Assembly: GCA_002731825.1 (NCBI GenBank)
Contig: PCCS01000001.1
Location: forward strand, 144,984 to 202,961
DNA length: 57,978 nt
Direction: 5' to 3'
Origin: Myxococcales bacterium
GTDB taxonomy: Bacteria; Myxococcota_A; Bradymonadia; UBA7976; UBA1532
The first letter of the stretch is position 1, and every line of letters begins with the position of its first letter. The position numbers and the translations under genes are program-made. Under the pieces are notes generated by a model. The model worked only from the letters and a program-made list of their open reading frames with translations, had not been told where the DNA came from and searched no databases. Shown here one piece after another: positions 7,579 to 16,977 of this stretch.

Positions 7579-9333
7579 ATGTGGTATGTACTCATAAATG
7601 ACGACCAACTCGGGCCGATGCCCGAATCGGAGTTGAGGGACTTGATTTCGAACGGTGTTGTCGATTCTGACGCTTTAGTGTGGGCAGAATCGATGACCGA
7701 TTGGGTGCCTCTCGGCGACAGCCCATTGGCTAAAGCGCCGACCGACCTAAAGGGCCATCAGGCCGATGACATGCCGGATGATGGCACCCTGGTGGCATCC
7801 CCTGACGATGAGGCTCTCAAAGCCGAACTCGCCGCTCTCTTCGAACAATCTCAGGCGCCTGCACCCATCGCCGAACGGCCCACGGCACTTGACGGTGAAC
7901 AGGCGGCAGCAGACGACGGTGAGCCGGCCACAATCGCCATGCCAAGCTTTGTCCCTGGTGCGGATCTTTTGGATGCGATTTCGCCACCACAAGCGGATGA
8001 GTTATCGATGACAATGGGTGTTTTCTCTGGCTCTGACAGATCGGATGCAGACGGACAGAACGATGCCAGTGAGTCTGCAAAGAGCCAACTCCGTGAGTCG
8101 ACCCCAGACGGAGACGACCGGTCGTCTCAAAATAGTCAGCCAAAGAGCATGGATTACGCAGAGATTGACGAAAGTGTCCTGCGGCAAGCTCGCAGTACCG
8201 TTGTCGGGCATAGACCCGAAAGTCAGCCTGCCATGCCGCTACCGGACGACCCCATGGCTTTTTCAGACGCGATGCCAAACCATGGCGATTCGCCCGAACT
8301 TGACGTGCCGCAGGCCAAGGTTATTGGGCGACAGACCGCTGTTCAAGATAGTCGAGAACAGGAGGCGTCAGACCCTCTTTCTGAACTCGAACCAGCGGCG
8401 CCCTCAGCCATTCATGATGCGAGACAAATTGGCCGCTTAGAGCCGGCTCCAAAAAACAAAATGCCATTGGCCATTGGCGCCCTATTGGTCGCTGTCCTTG
8501 GCGTTGCCACAGCAGCCTATTTCTTAAATGCCGAGGATGAAGTCCAACCACCAAAAGAGCGTCCAAAAGCGATAAAAATCGGCATGTCCGCTCAGGATGT
8601 CATTAAGGCAACTCAGGCTCAAAAGGCGACGACGAAGTCCACGGTGCCAGTGTCTGATCGGTCGGGACCAACGCCTGCAAGCCAATCTTCGGGTTCGGGA
8701 TCGACACAGAGCCCTGGTGCTGGGCCGCCAGCTATTCAAGCCACATCACCGCCGCCCACTGCTCAAAAAGCCGCACCGGGGTCAACGGAGCGCAAGCGAG
8801 CCGAACCAGCGCAGGACAAAAGTACATCCTCACAAAAACAGGCGCCCAGAAAACCGGTGGTCCCGGTCGCGAAAAAGGAACCTAAAAAGAAAGAAATGAC
8901 AGCGGCGCAGCGCGCCAGAGCAGAGCAGATTCAACAGAGGAGGCGCCAAGCTGCCCTGACAAAGAAAAAGACGCAGTCCAAAAAACAACCCGCGACAGCC
9001 AAAAAAAAGCCCGCGAAGTCCAACCTCTTTGGAGGAACACGCGCAAAAGGCAATTTGCCATTCTCGCTCAATCACAAACAGATCACACGGGCGCTCGGAA
9101 AAAGACGTGGGCTCCTTAAACGCTGTGTGGGCAAGGATGAACAATTTAAAAATGCGAAAGTGATGGTCGCATTGACCATCAAGCGAAATGGACGCCCGGC
9201 CAATGTGAGAGCCATCAGCGGATCTCTACGTGGAACCCAAGTTGGTCGGTGTATTGAACGTGCAATTGCTGGAATTCGATTTCCACGGTTTTCGGGTGAC
9301 CACATGCAACTGACAGTCCCAATTCGACTCTGA
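7579..9333 (+). CDS. GYF-domain protein with AgmX/PglI-type C-terminal (TonB-like) domain
   Basis: The 584-residue protein has four parts: a GYF_2-type domain at 1-50 (MWYVLINDDQLGPMPESELR, then WVPLGDSP); a long acidic, disordered region; one membrane helix at about 293-316 (LAIGALLVAVLGVATAAYF); and a Pro/Lys/Gln-rich linker leading to a C-terminal domain (about 487-584) with RALGKRRGLLKRCV, ALTIKRNGRPANV and RCIERAIAGIRFPRF. This C-terminal domain is the AgmX/PglI type, related to TonB C-terminal domains, common in Myxococcota. The topology predicts a cytoplasmic GYF domain, a trans-envelope linker and a periplasmic TonB-like end, so it may couple cytoplasm to outer membrane. In Myxococcus, AgmX (GltJ) belongs to the gliding machinery; here the protein sits alone, so a motility role is not established. 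Confidence 0.88.
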   Translation: MWYVLINDDQLGPMPESELRDLISNGVVDSDALVWAESMTDWVPLGDSPLAKAPTDLKGHQADDMPDDGTLVASPDDEALKAELAALFEQSQAPAPIAERPTALDGEQAAADDGEPATIAMPSFVPGADLLDAISPPQADELSMTMGVFSGSDRSDADGQNDASESAKSQLRESTPDGDDRSSQNSQPKSMDYAEIDESVLRQARSTVVGHRPESQPAMPLPDDPMAFSDAMPNHGDSPELDVPQAKVIGRQTAVQDSREQEASDPLSELEPAAPSAIHDARQIGRLEPAPKNKMPLAIGALLVAVLGVATAAYFLNAEDEVQPPKERPKAIKIGMSAQDVIKATQAQKATTKSTVPVSDRSGPTPASQSSGSGSTQSPGAGPPAIQATSPPPTAQKAAPGSTERKRAEPAQDKSTSSQKQAPRKPVVPVAKKEPKKKEMTAAQRARAEQIQQRRRQAALTKKKTQSKKQPATAKKKPAKSNLFGGTRAKGNLPFSLNHKQITRALGKRRGLLKRCVGKDEQFKNAKVMVALTIKRNGRPANVRAISGSLRGTQVGRCIERAIAGIRFPRFSGDHMQLTVPIRL

Positions 9334-9386
9334 TGGATTTGAACTGGTCGTTTGACCTGCAGAGATGAGTGTGGCAGATCACGTGC

Positions 9387-9776
9387 ATGAGTACATCGCA
9401 GTATACCACACAGTCCGTCACCATTAATGTCACCAGTCGATATGTGACAGAGCGGGGAGAAGAAGACGCCGCGCACTACCTTTATGCATACAAAGTGCAC
9501 ATCAAAAACGAGGGCGAGACGGCCGTAAAATTACTTTCAAGACATTGGGTCATCACCGATTCGAATGAGCAGATCGAAGAAGTTTGGGGTCCAGGTGTTG
9601 TTGGTGAGCAACCCTTGCTTGGCCAGGGGGAGACATTTACGTATAGCAGCGCGTGTATTTTAAAGACGCCTCAGGGCATGATGCATGGCCACTACGAAAT
9701 GCTCCGCCGAGGCGGGGATGTGTTCCAGGCTAAGATCGCGCCATTTACACTGAGTCAGCCACTCAAAATTCACTAA
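9387..9776 (+). CDS. apaG: ApaG/CorD family protein
   Basis: From ATG 9387 the product has 129 residues and matches ApaG along its length: a short N terminus, VNVTSRYV-like strand, HYLYAYKVHIKNEGE, LLSRHWVITDSN, EEVWGPGVVGEQPLL, GETFTYSSAC, and the closing GHYEML region. ApaG is a small beta-sandwich (fibronectin III-like) protein of uncertain biochemical role. A GTG at 9369 in frame could be an earlier start. Its stop overlaps the stop of the convergent pseudouridine synthase gene by 4 bp. Confidence 0.93.
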   Translation: MSTSQYTTQSVTINVTSRYVTERGEEDAAHYLYAYKVHIKNEGETAVKLLSRHWVITDSNEQIEEVWGPGVVGEQPLLGQGETFTYSSACILKTPQGMMHGHYEMLRRGGDVFQAKIAPFTLSQPLKIH

Positions 9777-10492
9777 ATGGGGGCACCCATCTCCGCCAGG
9801 CTTGCCATTTCCAGTTCAGTGATGGGCCGGACATGTTCTGTCTTTAAGTCGCCGAGCTCAATTGGGCCATAACGAAATCGATGTAAATCGAGCACCGGAT
9901 GTCCGCAGTTTGCGAGCAGTCTACGGACCATTCGGTGTTTGCCCTCGGTCACGGAGAGTATCACCTCATTTCCGGACAAGGTGTGTACCTGTGCTGGAAA
10001 TGTACCCAAACTGGTTTCAACACCCTCAGCCAGCTGTTTTACGAGAGCGTTCGAAGGCAGTCCATCGACGACGGCCGTGTACCATCGCCGAACAGACCGT
10101 TTAGGGTGAAGGAACCATTGTGTAAGTGGTCCTGATCTCGAGAAGAGAAGGAGTCCGCTGGTGTCCCTATCGAGTCGCCCGACAGGGTGAAAACGACCCT
10201 GGAAGGACTCGGGAATCGCTCCGCTGAGGTCGCTGCGTCCGAATGGGTCTCGCATGGTACAAACGACATCTATTGGCTTGTGCCATATCAATAGCAATGG
10301 CAAAACTCCGATCTCGATGCCATCGAAGACAATGATTTGGGCGTCGCTTACCTTAAATTTTGGATCTGTCTGAGCTTGACCATCTACGCTGACACGGCCC
10401 GCCTTAATGGCCTTTTGAACCGCTTTTCGTGTCCCAGCTCCTCGATTCGCTAGAGTCCAATCAAGACGTCGGGTACTCATCGACTGCTCCAA
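9773..10492 (-). CDS. RsuA/RluB-type pseudouridine synthase
   Basis: The 239-residue protein has an N-terminal S4 RNA-binding domain (about 8-65, with NRGAGTRKAVQKAIKAGRV and VDGQAQTDP) and a pseudouridine synthase domain with GRLDRDTSGLLL (catalytic aspartate D108) and EGKHRMVRRLL. It isomerises uridine in rRNA; which site cannot be told (RsuA, RluB, RluE and RluF share these motifs). It is the last gene of the recCBD operon and overlaps the upstream methyltransferase gene by 16 bp. The rRNA-modifying neighbour fits a shared ribosome role. Confidence 0.9.
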   Translation of the reverse strand: MEQSMSTRRLDWTLANRGAGTRKAVQKAIKAGRVSVDGQAQTDPKFKVSDAQIIVFDGIEIGVLPLLLIWHKPIDVVCTMRDPFGRSDLSGAIPESFQGRFHPVGRLDRDTSGLLLFSRSGPLTQWFLHPKRSVRRWYTAVVDGLPSNALVKQLAEGVETSLGTFPAQVHTLSGNEVILSVTEGKHRMVRRLLANCGHPVLDLHRFRYGPIELGDLKTEHVRPITELEMASLAEMGAPI

Positions 10493-11478
10493 ACTTGAAA
10501 ACGGGTGTTTTTGGCCATACAGCGCGCCCCTGCAAATCCTGCCTTCATGCGCGCTTCCAGACCCAATCGGCCTTGACCTACAAGGATCAGTTGCCCCCCT
10601 GAAGACAGTCGTTTTCGCGCACCGTCAATCAATTGATCTAAAACTGAATGATCTTCGCTTTTGCCGCTGTGAATGGGGGGATTACTGATGATCATGTCGA
10701 ATTGCTCATTGCCAAATGCGCGCCAGCCATCGCTCTGGATAAGCCGAACGTGGCCGACGTTCCGTTGGGCAGCTTTTAAAGCAAGACTATCCGCGTCCGA
10801 TGCGCTGATTGAAAGTGTATTGTCTCGACGCTGACACGCCCATGAGATGATGCCTGTGCCACATGCAAAGTCGAGAATGCGTGAATTGGGTTTCAAGGGC
10901 GGAAGGTGGTTGAGCAAAAGCGCGGTCGCCGGGTCCAATCGACCTTGGGCAAAGACGCCGGGTAGAGCGTACCAGTCTACGGATTCTTGCTCTAAAACGA
11001 GAGTTCGATGTATCCACCAATCGTCAATACGACAGCGAGCTGATGCGTCTGTCCGCCGACCTATGAGCAGTCGGCAGTGATTTTTTACGCCGACGGTTTC
11101 TATTTTTTCGAAGAGCGGTTCCAAACGTTTAGCCGTGGACTTTATGCCCTCGTCATTGGAGCCACAGATCCAGAGTTTGCCACCCGGCACTAAGCGTCCA
11201 GCGATCATATTGAGTGCATAAGAGAGCGCATCTTTTGAGTGGGGAAGCCGGATGACTGCCATTTGAACAGGGGTGTTAGGTGGTTCGGTTTTACCAGCCG
11301 AATCAGCGATGTTCCAACGATTCCAAACCGTTGACGATGGATGAACATGCCCGAGCCACCGTCCCACATAGCCACCTTCATCGTAGACAAGAGTCGCTGG
11401 ACTCAGTTCCATTGGCAGTAAAGCTTTGAGGGTGTCAACCAGTCGCTGTTCACGACGTCCCGTTTGATGTTTTTTCAT
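10477..11478 (-). CDS. RsmC/RlmG-type rRNA guanine-N2 methyltransferase
   Basis: This 333-residue protein shows the double-domain layout of RsmC/RlmG. The N-terminal half is a degenerate methyltransferase domain, and the C-terminal half is the active one, with SAM-binding ILDFACGTGI (201-210), acidic ASDAD (226-230) and the catalytic ISNPPIHSGK (264-273). The NPP[FI]H motif marks N2-guanine methylation of 16S or 23S rRNA. The start overlaps the recD stop by 4 bp and the end overlaps the pseudouridine synthase by 16 bp, so it is co-transcribed with both. RsmC versus RlmG cannot be decided here. Confidence 0.88.
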   Translation of the reverse strand: MKKHQTGRREQRLVDTLKALLPMELSPATLVYDEGGYVGRWLGHVHPSSTVWNRWNIADSAGKTEPPNTPVQMAVIRLPHSKDALSYALNMIAGRLVPGGKLWICGSNDEGIKSTAKRLEPLFEKIETVGVKNHCRLLIGRRTDASARCRIDDWWIHRTLVLEQESVDWYALPGVFAQGRLDPATALLLNHLPPLKPNSRILDFACGTGIISWACQRRDNTLSISASDADSLALKAAQRNVGHVRLIQSDGWRAFGNEQFDMIISNPPIHSGKSEDHSVLDQLIDGARKRLSSGGQLILVGQGRLGLEARMKAGFAGARCMAKNTRFQVWSSR

Positions 11479-13415
11479 TTGGTCCGATCGTCAAATGAAG
11501 GGGTCGAAGCGCTCACTGCCGAGTTCAAAAGCGCCTCTAGAGTTGAGTGTCGAAGCGCTGCGCGTTGGCACGCCCATTGGAGGCTTTGCACATGCCCCCA
11601 AGTGATGACCGAATGGCGACTTCGGGTAACCCCGGTATAGAGCAATTCCCGGGTCAAAATCGGCACATCGACCGTGGGCAAGCAGATGAGAACGGATTCG
11701 TATTCCGACCCTTGTGACTGATGGACAGTTACGGCATAGGCCAGTTCGAGATCTCCCATTAAACTGCCCAAGGGAAAGAGGCGGGTTCCATTGGCCCCTC
11801 GAAACAGCACGCAAAGTTCGCTTGGATCCCCATTTTGAGGACCGATAACAACCCCTTGATCGCCATTAAAAAGACCGTTCTGATAATCATTACGCCTCAT
11901 GATAACCGGTGTCCCAGTTTGAAATGGACGCTTGGGATTCAGATGATGGCGCTCGCAATGAAGCGTCTGGAATTGCCGATTGAGCGCGTTGACTCCAGCG
12001 GGTCCCTCGCGCGTCACCGCGAGAACTTGTGTGCGTTCGAAGGCATCGAGCAATTCAGAATAGGCTGCGTTCATGGTCTCGTCTAAAACCTCGCCAGACG
12101 AGATGGTCGTAATGAATGGGATGGTCGCCAAAAAGCTGAACTGACGCTCATACCAAGCCACACTGATGGCGTCTTTAGTCACGCTGTCTGATACGTGCTC
12201 TGCACCGGCCCAGCGAATGGCCTCGACCGAGGTCTTTTGGCCGATCGAAGCAAGGGTCGGCTGACCATCTCTTATCGCCGCAGCGAAATTGAGTATGTCT
12301 CTGCCATTGGGATCGTCGTCGCGCATTCTAAAACTCTTTGTGAGTCGAGCCGTCGCCTCAGGGAGCGCATTTATAAGATCTTTATAGACCTGGCCTGAAC
12401 CGACTGATGGGAGCTGATCGTTGTCGCCAAGAAGAATCAGTTTGCTCGACTCGGGTAGCGCGCGTACAAGCCGGAACATAAGGTGTGTGTCGATCATGGA
12501 CGCTTCGTCAACAATGACAGCGGACGTGGTTAACAAATTGCGTGGATGATGTTTAAATCGGCCGCCTCGTGGATGGTAGCCAAGCAATCGATGGAGCGTC
12601 ATGGCCGGCGCGAGCCCATCGAGCGTATTACGACCCTGCGATAAGCCATCTCTGATGGCTTGATCCATTCTGAAAGCCGCTTTACCTGTGGGCGCCGCCA
12701 AGACGATATTGCCCATAGCTACACCCTCAGATACCAATGCTTTGATGAGCGCGACAACGATAGACGTTTTACCCGTCCCTGGCCCCCCGGTTACCAGGGT
12801 TAGCTGACGAACTAGGGTCTTCTCGACGGCGTGTAACTGCTCATCAGATAGCGGGAACTCAAGGGAAAGCACATTTTGGTCGAGGGCCGAAGCCGCCGTC
12901 AATTGTGCTGCCATTTGAGCCGTTCTTTGCGCCAGTGATAGCTCCTGATGGAAAGCCCGGTTCTCATGCAACCAGCCGTCGCGCACGATGAAGGGACACC
13001 GCGCCGCTTCGGGTCCAATGAGGGGTCTCAATGTGTCATTTTCGAACTCGGTCATGAGGGCGTCAAGTGCACCATCGAACCACGTGAGATCGCCGGACAT
13101 CACATCTCTGAGACGCGTCTTCAAGCGTGTCCGAATACAGATCTGTCCATCGACTGTTATGGGGAGCCTCGTCGACCCACTTTCTTGGTTTTCGAGGGCG
13201 GCCACTAATACGAGTAAGAGCGCACATCGATTCCCTTCATCGTCTCGACTGACAGCCGACATCAGGAGTTCGGCTAAGCTGACGTGATGGGTCGCTGACC
13301 GGTCTTTTCGCAATTGACTGGTCAGCAGTCTTAGGCGCCCCGGCCGTTGCCCTTGCCCTTCGTCTAGCGCTTGATACTGTGACCAAGCTGAGGTCATTGT
13401 GCACTCAATCTTCAT
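11475..13415 (-). CDS. recD: Exodeoxyribonuclease V alpha subunit (RecD)
   Basis: The 646-residue protein is a superfamily 1B (5'-3') helicase. Walker A GGPGTGKTS is at 210-218; motif II appears as VIVDEASMIDTHL, motif III as KLILLGDNDQLPSVGSG, and the C-terminal motif as AVTVHQSQGSEYE. It is the fast motor of RecBCD, which unwinds and degrades DNA from double-strand ends until regulated by Chi. An internal ATG at 13397 (MTSAWSQ) is an alternative start; I kept the longer one because the 11-bp overlap with recB favours coupling. Length and motif order match typical RecD. Confidence 0.95.
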   Translation of the reverse strand: MKIECTMTSAWSQYQALDEGQGQRPGRLRLLTSQLRKDRSATHHVSLAELLMSAVSRDDEGNRCALLLVLVAALENQESGSTRLPITVDGQICIRTRLKTRLRDVMSGDLTWFDGALDALMTEFENDTLRPLIGPEAARCPFIVRDGWLHENRAFHQELSLAQRTAQMAAQLTAASALDQNVLSLEFPLSDEQLHAVEKTLVRQLTLVTGGPGTGKTSIVVALIKALVSEGVAMGNIVLAAPTGKAAFRMDQAIRDGLSQGRNTLDGLAPAMTLHRLLGYHPRGGRFKHHPRNLLTTSAVIVDEASMIDTHLMFRLVRALPESSKLILLGDNDQLPSVGSGQVYKDLINALPEATARLTKSFRMRDDDPNGRDILNFAAAIRDGQPTLASIGQKTSVEAIRWAGAEHVSDSVTKDAISVAWYERQFSFLATIPFITTISSGEVLDETMNAAYSELLDAFERTQVLAVTREGPAGVNALNRQFQTLHCERHHLNPKRPFQTGTPVIMRRNDYQNGLFNGDQGVVIGPQNGDPSELCVLFRGANGTRLFPLGSLMGDLELAYAVTVHQSQGSEYESVLICLPTVDVPILTRELLYTGVTRSRHSVITWGHVQSLQWACQRAALRHSTLEALLNSAVSASTPSFDDRTK

Positions 13416-16400
13416 GGGTCACCCTCCGTTGGCTGGGTAAACGCGGATCATTGACCAGCGACGACTCCCAATCGACGACCTGCGCCCATGTTGGTCGTTC
13501 AAAATACACTGCAGACGAATCGGTATCCTGCGATGATGAGCCCCGTAAAAATAGATACACGTACCCTCCGAATCGGCGGTCATAGTCTGATTGGGTTTGT
13601 ATGCCGAGGACACGGACCATTCCGATTGTGTATATACGTGCTTGGATGGCGTAGTTCAGCTGCACATGGGCGTGTAGGCTTGGCGCCGTGTATTGGGCCA
13701 ATCGATCACTTTTCCAGTCAAGCCAGAAATAACGTTGGTTGAATTCGAATATGAGGTCGATAAATCCCTTGATTAAGCCTCGGTCTACGGTCCAAATTTG
13801 CCCTCGGTTTTCAGCGCTATCCAAGAGTGGATGTGCGCGTTCTGGTATTGGAAAAATGAACTCCATCTCCCGCAGACAGCGAAGGGACGCAAGAGGCGGC
13901 AGCGGGTCTGTATCCAGCCGGATTGGTTTGCTAAGCGCCCTGAAAATAAGACTCTGAGAATCAGGCAACCACTTTGGGTCAATATCATGACGTCGCATGG
14001 TCTTTTCGAAGGCCCATTGAACATGATTATCCTGGGCCCACTCATCAAAGGATTGAGGGAGCAGTGCTTTGAAGTCCATTTCTTCGATGACCTCATGTAA
14101 GAAGCGGCCCATGTGCTTGCCACCGGGCAGGTCCTTGGCGAGCTGTTGGTCCGGCTCTAAATCGTGTCCGTCGTCGACGACGTTGTCGATTACATCTTTG
14201 GTGGGACCTATGGGCATGGGCTGCTTGGGTCCTTGGTCTTTCATGCCCGAGTAACTGGTCACAATCCACGGGGCGTGTCGGCGCCGCAAGCGGTCGTATC
14301 GGTCACGGTTAGTCCAAAGAGTTGGGACTGACACCGCCTCGTTTGTTGGGCTGAGTGGCGCATCCAATGCAGGCCCGATCATGCTCTGATGAGACTGGAC
14401 ATCTGCCAAGGTCTTAAGTCGTCCAGAGTCTAGAAGTGCGAGCAGTCTTTTGTTCAAAATATCATAGGGACCGGCAAGCGGTTTACTCGATTCGACAGCG
14501 CCCACATAGAGTTTTGCCACCGACCGGGTTAAGGCCACATAGAGCAATCTCTCATTTTCTTCAGCAGCTTGTGCTTTCAACAGGTCTCCGAAGGCTTGGC
14601 AGGCAGATCGACCTACAAGGACGTGACGTTGATTTCCATAATTAACAGTTTGAACGGCGCCGCTTGGCGGTCTCGAGTAGCCTCCGAAAAAAAATACGAT
14701 CCCCGCTTCTAGACCTTTGCTTTTGTGAATTGTCAGAATCTGTACTGCATCTTGCTCACCCGCCAGACGCATGCTGCTCTGAATGCCGTCTGGGATTAGA
14801 GTGCCTTCGTGCCAGCGTTCCAATGTCTCAACGAGCTGGTCTAGCTCCGTCCGTCCCTGACCGATGGTTTCCAAGACAACTTCGAATATCTGCTCGACCA
14901 GAGCCAACGTTTGCTCACCGCCAATTCGATCTAATTGACGGGCCAGGAATCCCGATGTCAGAATCAGATCTCTAAACAGGTCACCGTAGCGGTTTCGCTC
15001 AGCGAGCTCTTTCCAGCGATTGAGCTGGCCGATAAAGGCTGGGTCGTCCGAATACCTCTTATGCTGTGAGATAGGCTCTTCAGGAATCGAGAAGAAACTC
15101 GAATACAAGGCGCTCAGTCGCGCCGACTCTAAGCTTGGGCGTGAAACGGCTTTCAAGACCCGAATGATGTCTCTACATGCCTTGGTCTGGAAGATCTTTG
15201 AGTTCGATTGACGGACACTGGAGATACCGGCTTGAGTCAAGCCATCCGCGATCAGACTCGCTTCGGTTCCGGTTCGGACCAAAATATAGATGTCCTTCGC
15301 AGTCAAGCGCGTCTTCTGTCCTCCCTCGTCCGTCAGATATAACGCTTGATTCGGTGACAATAAGCCCTGAATACTCTGTATAATATTGTCCATAAAACCA
15401 GATAGGACAGCCGCTCCCGATGGACTTCTAGAACGGCCGCTGGGATGAATTGTTTGCGTCCAGATGGTCAGTGGCTTGACTGGCTTGTCATCAGAATCCA
15501 CCAATGCGAGAGACTGTCGTCCACATTGGACCGGTTCGCTGTAGCGAATGGGTCCCTGCAGCATCCGATTGGCATCGTCTTGGTCCAAGATCATGTTGAC
15601 CGCATCGATCATGGCACTTGTGGATCGGTAGTTGATTCTTAATGGAACGCGTACGGCTGGATTATCCTGTGCACGTAGCAATGAGTCGCGTGCATCTAGG
15701 TAGGTATGAATATCGGCCCCTCGAAATCCATAAATCGCCTGTTTTGGATCGCCGATGATGTAGAGGACGCCCTTTGGGTTGTCGACAAATATGCGCTTAA
15801 ATATATGCCACTGTTTTCCATCCGTATCTTGAAATTCATCGATCAGACCATAACGGAATCTCTCATGGAGAAGTTTGAGGAAGTCTGAATTAGTCTCGTC
15901 GCAGAGCGCGTCATGGACACGGTTTAGAAGGTCGTCAAATTCGAAAAGCCGTTCTGTCTCCTTTTGCCGATCAATGCGCTTGGTGACCATTGGGAGTAAT
16001 GCATCGACGTCCGCTCGTTCCTCGGCTTGGAGGAGTTCGGCGATGCGGCTAAGCTGTGTGATTCTCTCGAGGTTTACGCTCTGCTTTGCACTCAGCCCAT
16101 CTGGAAAAGCAGCTTTCTGGGCGGTGACTCTAGACCGAGGTGGTCGAATTAAACCCTTTAAGTTCAATTGAACCAATTGGGCTAAGTAGTCTTGCCCCTG
16201 GGTTTCACTGCGGTTGAGCTGGTCGAGGCGCGGCGCCAGAGTGGCAATAGCTTCAAGACCCCGACGCTGAAGAGCCAGTTGATTGACCTCATCGATGAAC
16301 TCATCAGCGTTAAAGTCTTTTGATAACTGAGATTTCAACGTCTGGATTTCCTCAGATACGTCCAATCTATTCCTTAAATAGCCTTTACTGTGTGCGCTTT

Positions 16401-16977
16401 GTAGAAGTCGGCAGAGTTCTCGGTCCCCAGTGGATTTTCGATGCCAGCGCGTCAGGCGCTCCTGGTGTTCAGGGCTCTCTGCGAAATCTTGTCGAACAGC
16501 CTGTCGCCACGCTTGTTCAAAGATCGTGTCTGTATCGACCTTCGCCTGTTTGAAGACCTGTCCGCTGTTAAACGCCAACTCAGACAGCAGCCGGTTACAA
16601 AAGCCATGGATTGTAAAAATAGGGGCCAAGTCAAAACTGAATAACTCCATTTCCAGCTTGCTCTTGATGGGTTTGTCGAAAACCCAGAAATCGTCAGACC
16701 CTGCATTGAACGTCGCTAAATCTGATTCCACAACCTCTGCGTGCTCAAGAATTGTCTCGATGAGGCTTCGAATCCGGCTCTTTAGTTCTCCGGTGGCTTT
16801 TTCCGTGAATGTCACAACGAGAATTTCTGACAGTCGAACGTCTGTATGAATCAGACGGTCAATGACCAAGTGTTCGATGGTGTAGGTTTTTCCAGTCCCT
16901 GCACTCGCTTCGAGAACGGCATGCTGCTGGCTTGGGATTTGGCTGAGCACGGCTGGTCTGGGATAGCGATACATCAA
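13405..16977 (-). CDS. recB: Exodeoxyribonuclease V beta subunit (RecB)
   Basis: The 1190-residue protein carries an SF1A helicase with Walker A ASAGTGKT (24-31), LVVTFTEKATGELKSRI, motif II LIDEFQDTDG, YIIGDPKQAIYGFRGAD, and LTIHKSKGLEAGIVFF. A C-terminal nuclease domain has the conserved histidine region GRFLHEVIEEMDF and the metal-binding pattern GFIDLIFEF...WLDWKSD, matching D-x(n)-D-x-K of RecB nucleases, so the nuclease looks intact. It forms RecBCD with its operon neighbours. Start overlaps the recC stop by 4 bp, end overlaps recD by 11 bp. Confidence 0.96.
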   Translation of the reverse strand: MMYRYPRPAVLSQIPSQQHAVLEASAGTGKTYTIEHLVIDRLIHTDVRLSEILVVTFTEKATGELKSRIRSLIETILEHAEVVESDLATFNAGSDDFWVFDKPIKSKLEMELFSFDLAPIFTIHGFCNRLLSELAFNSGQVFKQAKVDTDTIFEQAWRQAVRQDFAESPEHQERLTRWHRKSTGDRELCRLLQSAHSKGYLRNRLDVSEEIQTLKSQLSKDFNADEFIDEVNQLALQRRGLEAIATLAPRLDQLNRSETQGQDYLAQLVQLNLKGLIRPPRSRVTAQKAAFPDGLSAKQSVNLERITQLSRIAELLQAEERADVDALLPMVTKRIDRQKETERLFEFDDLLNRVHDALCDETNSDFLKLLHERFRYGLIDEFQDTDGKQWHIFKRIFVDNPKGVLYIIGDPKQAIYGFRGADIHTYLDARDSLLRAQDNPAVRVPLRINYRSTSAMIDAVNMILDQDDANRMLQGPIRYSEPVQCGRQSLALVDSDDKPVKPLTIWTQTIHPSGRSRSPSGAAVLSGFMDNIIQSIQGLLSPNQALYLTDEGGQKTRLTAKDIYILVRTGTEASLIADGLTQAGISSVRQSNSKIFQTKACRDIIRVLKAVSRPSLESARLSALYSSFFSIPEEPISQHKRYSDDPAFIGQLNRWKELAERNRYGDLFRDLILTSGFLARQLDRIGGEQTLALVEQIFEVVLETIGQGRTELDQLVETLERWHEGTLIPDGIQSSMRLAGEQDAVQILTIHKSKGLEAGIVFFFGGYSRPPSGAVQTVNYGNQRHVLVGRSACQAFGDLLKAQAAEENERLLYVALTRSVAKLYVGAVESSKPLAGPYDILNKRLLALLDSGRLKTLADVQSHQSMIGPALDAPLSPTNEAVSVPTLWTNRDRYDRLRRRHAPWIVTSYSGMKDQGPKQPMPIGPTKDVIDNVVDDGHDLEPDQQLAKDLPGGKHMGRFLHEVIEEMDFKALLPQSFDEWAQDNHVQWAFEKTMRRHDIDPKWLPDSQSLIFRALSKPIRLDTDPLPPLASLRCLREMEFIFPIPERAHPLLDSAENRGQIWTVDRGLIKGFIDLIFEFNQRYFWLDWKSDRLAQYTAPSLHAHVQLNYAIQARIYTIGMVRVLGIQTQSDYDRRFGGYVYLFLRGSSSQDTDSSAVYFERPTWAQVVDWESSLVNDPRLPSQRRVTHED

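Noticed and set aside
9034-9060. Repetitive Lys codon tract in the GYF protein as a possible repeat element
   Set aside because: The A-rich runs reflect a Lys/Gln-rich linker, not a nucleotide repeat unit.
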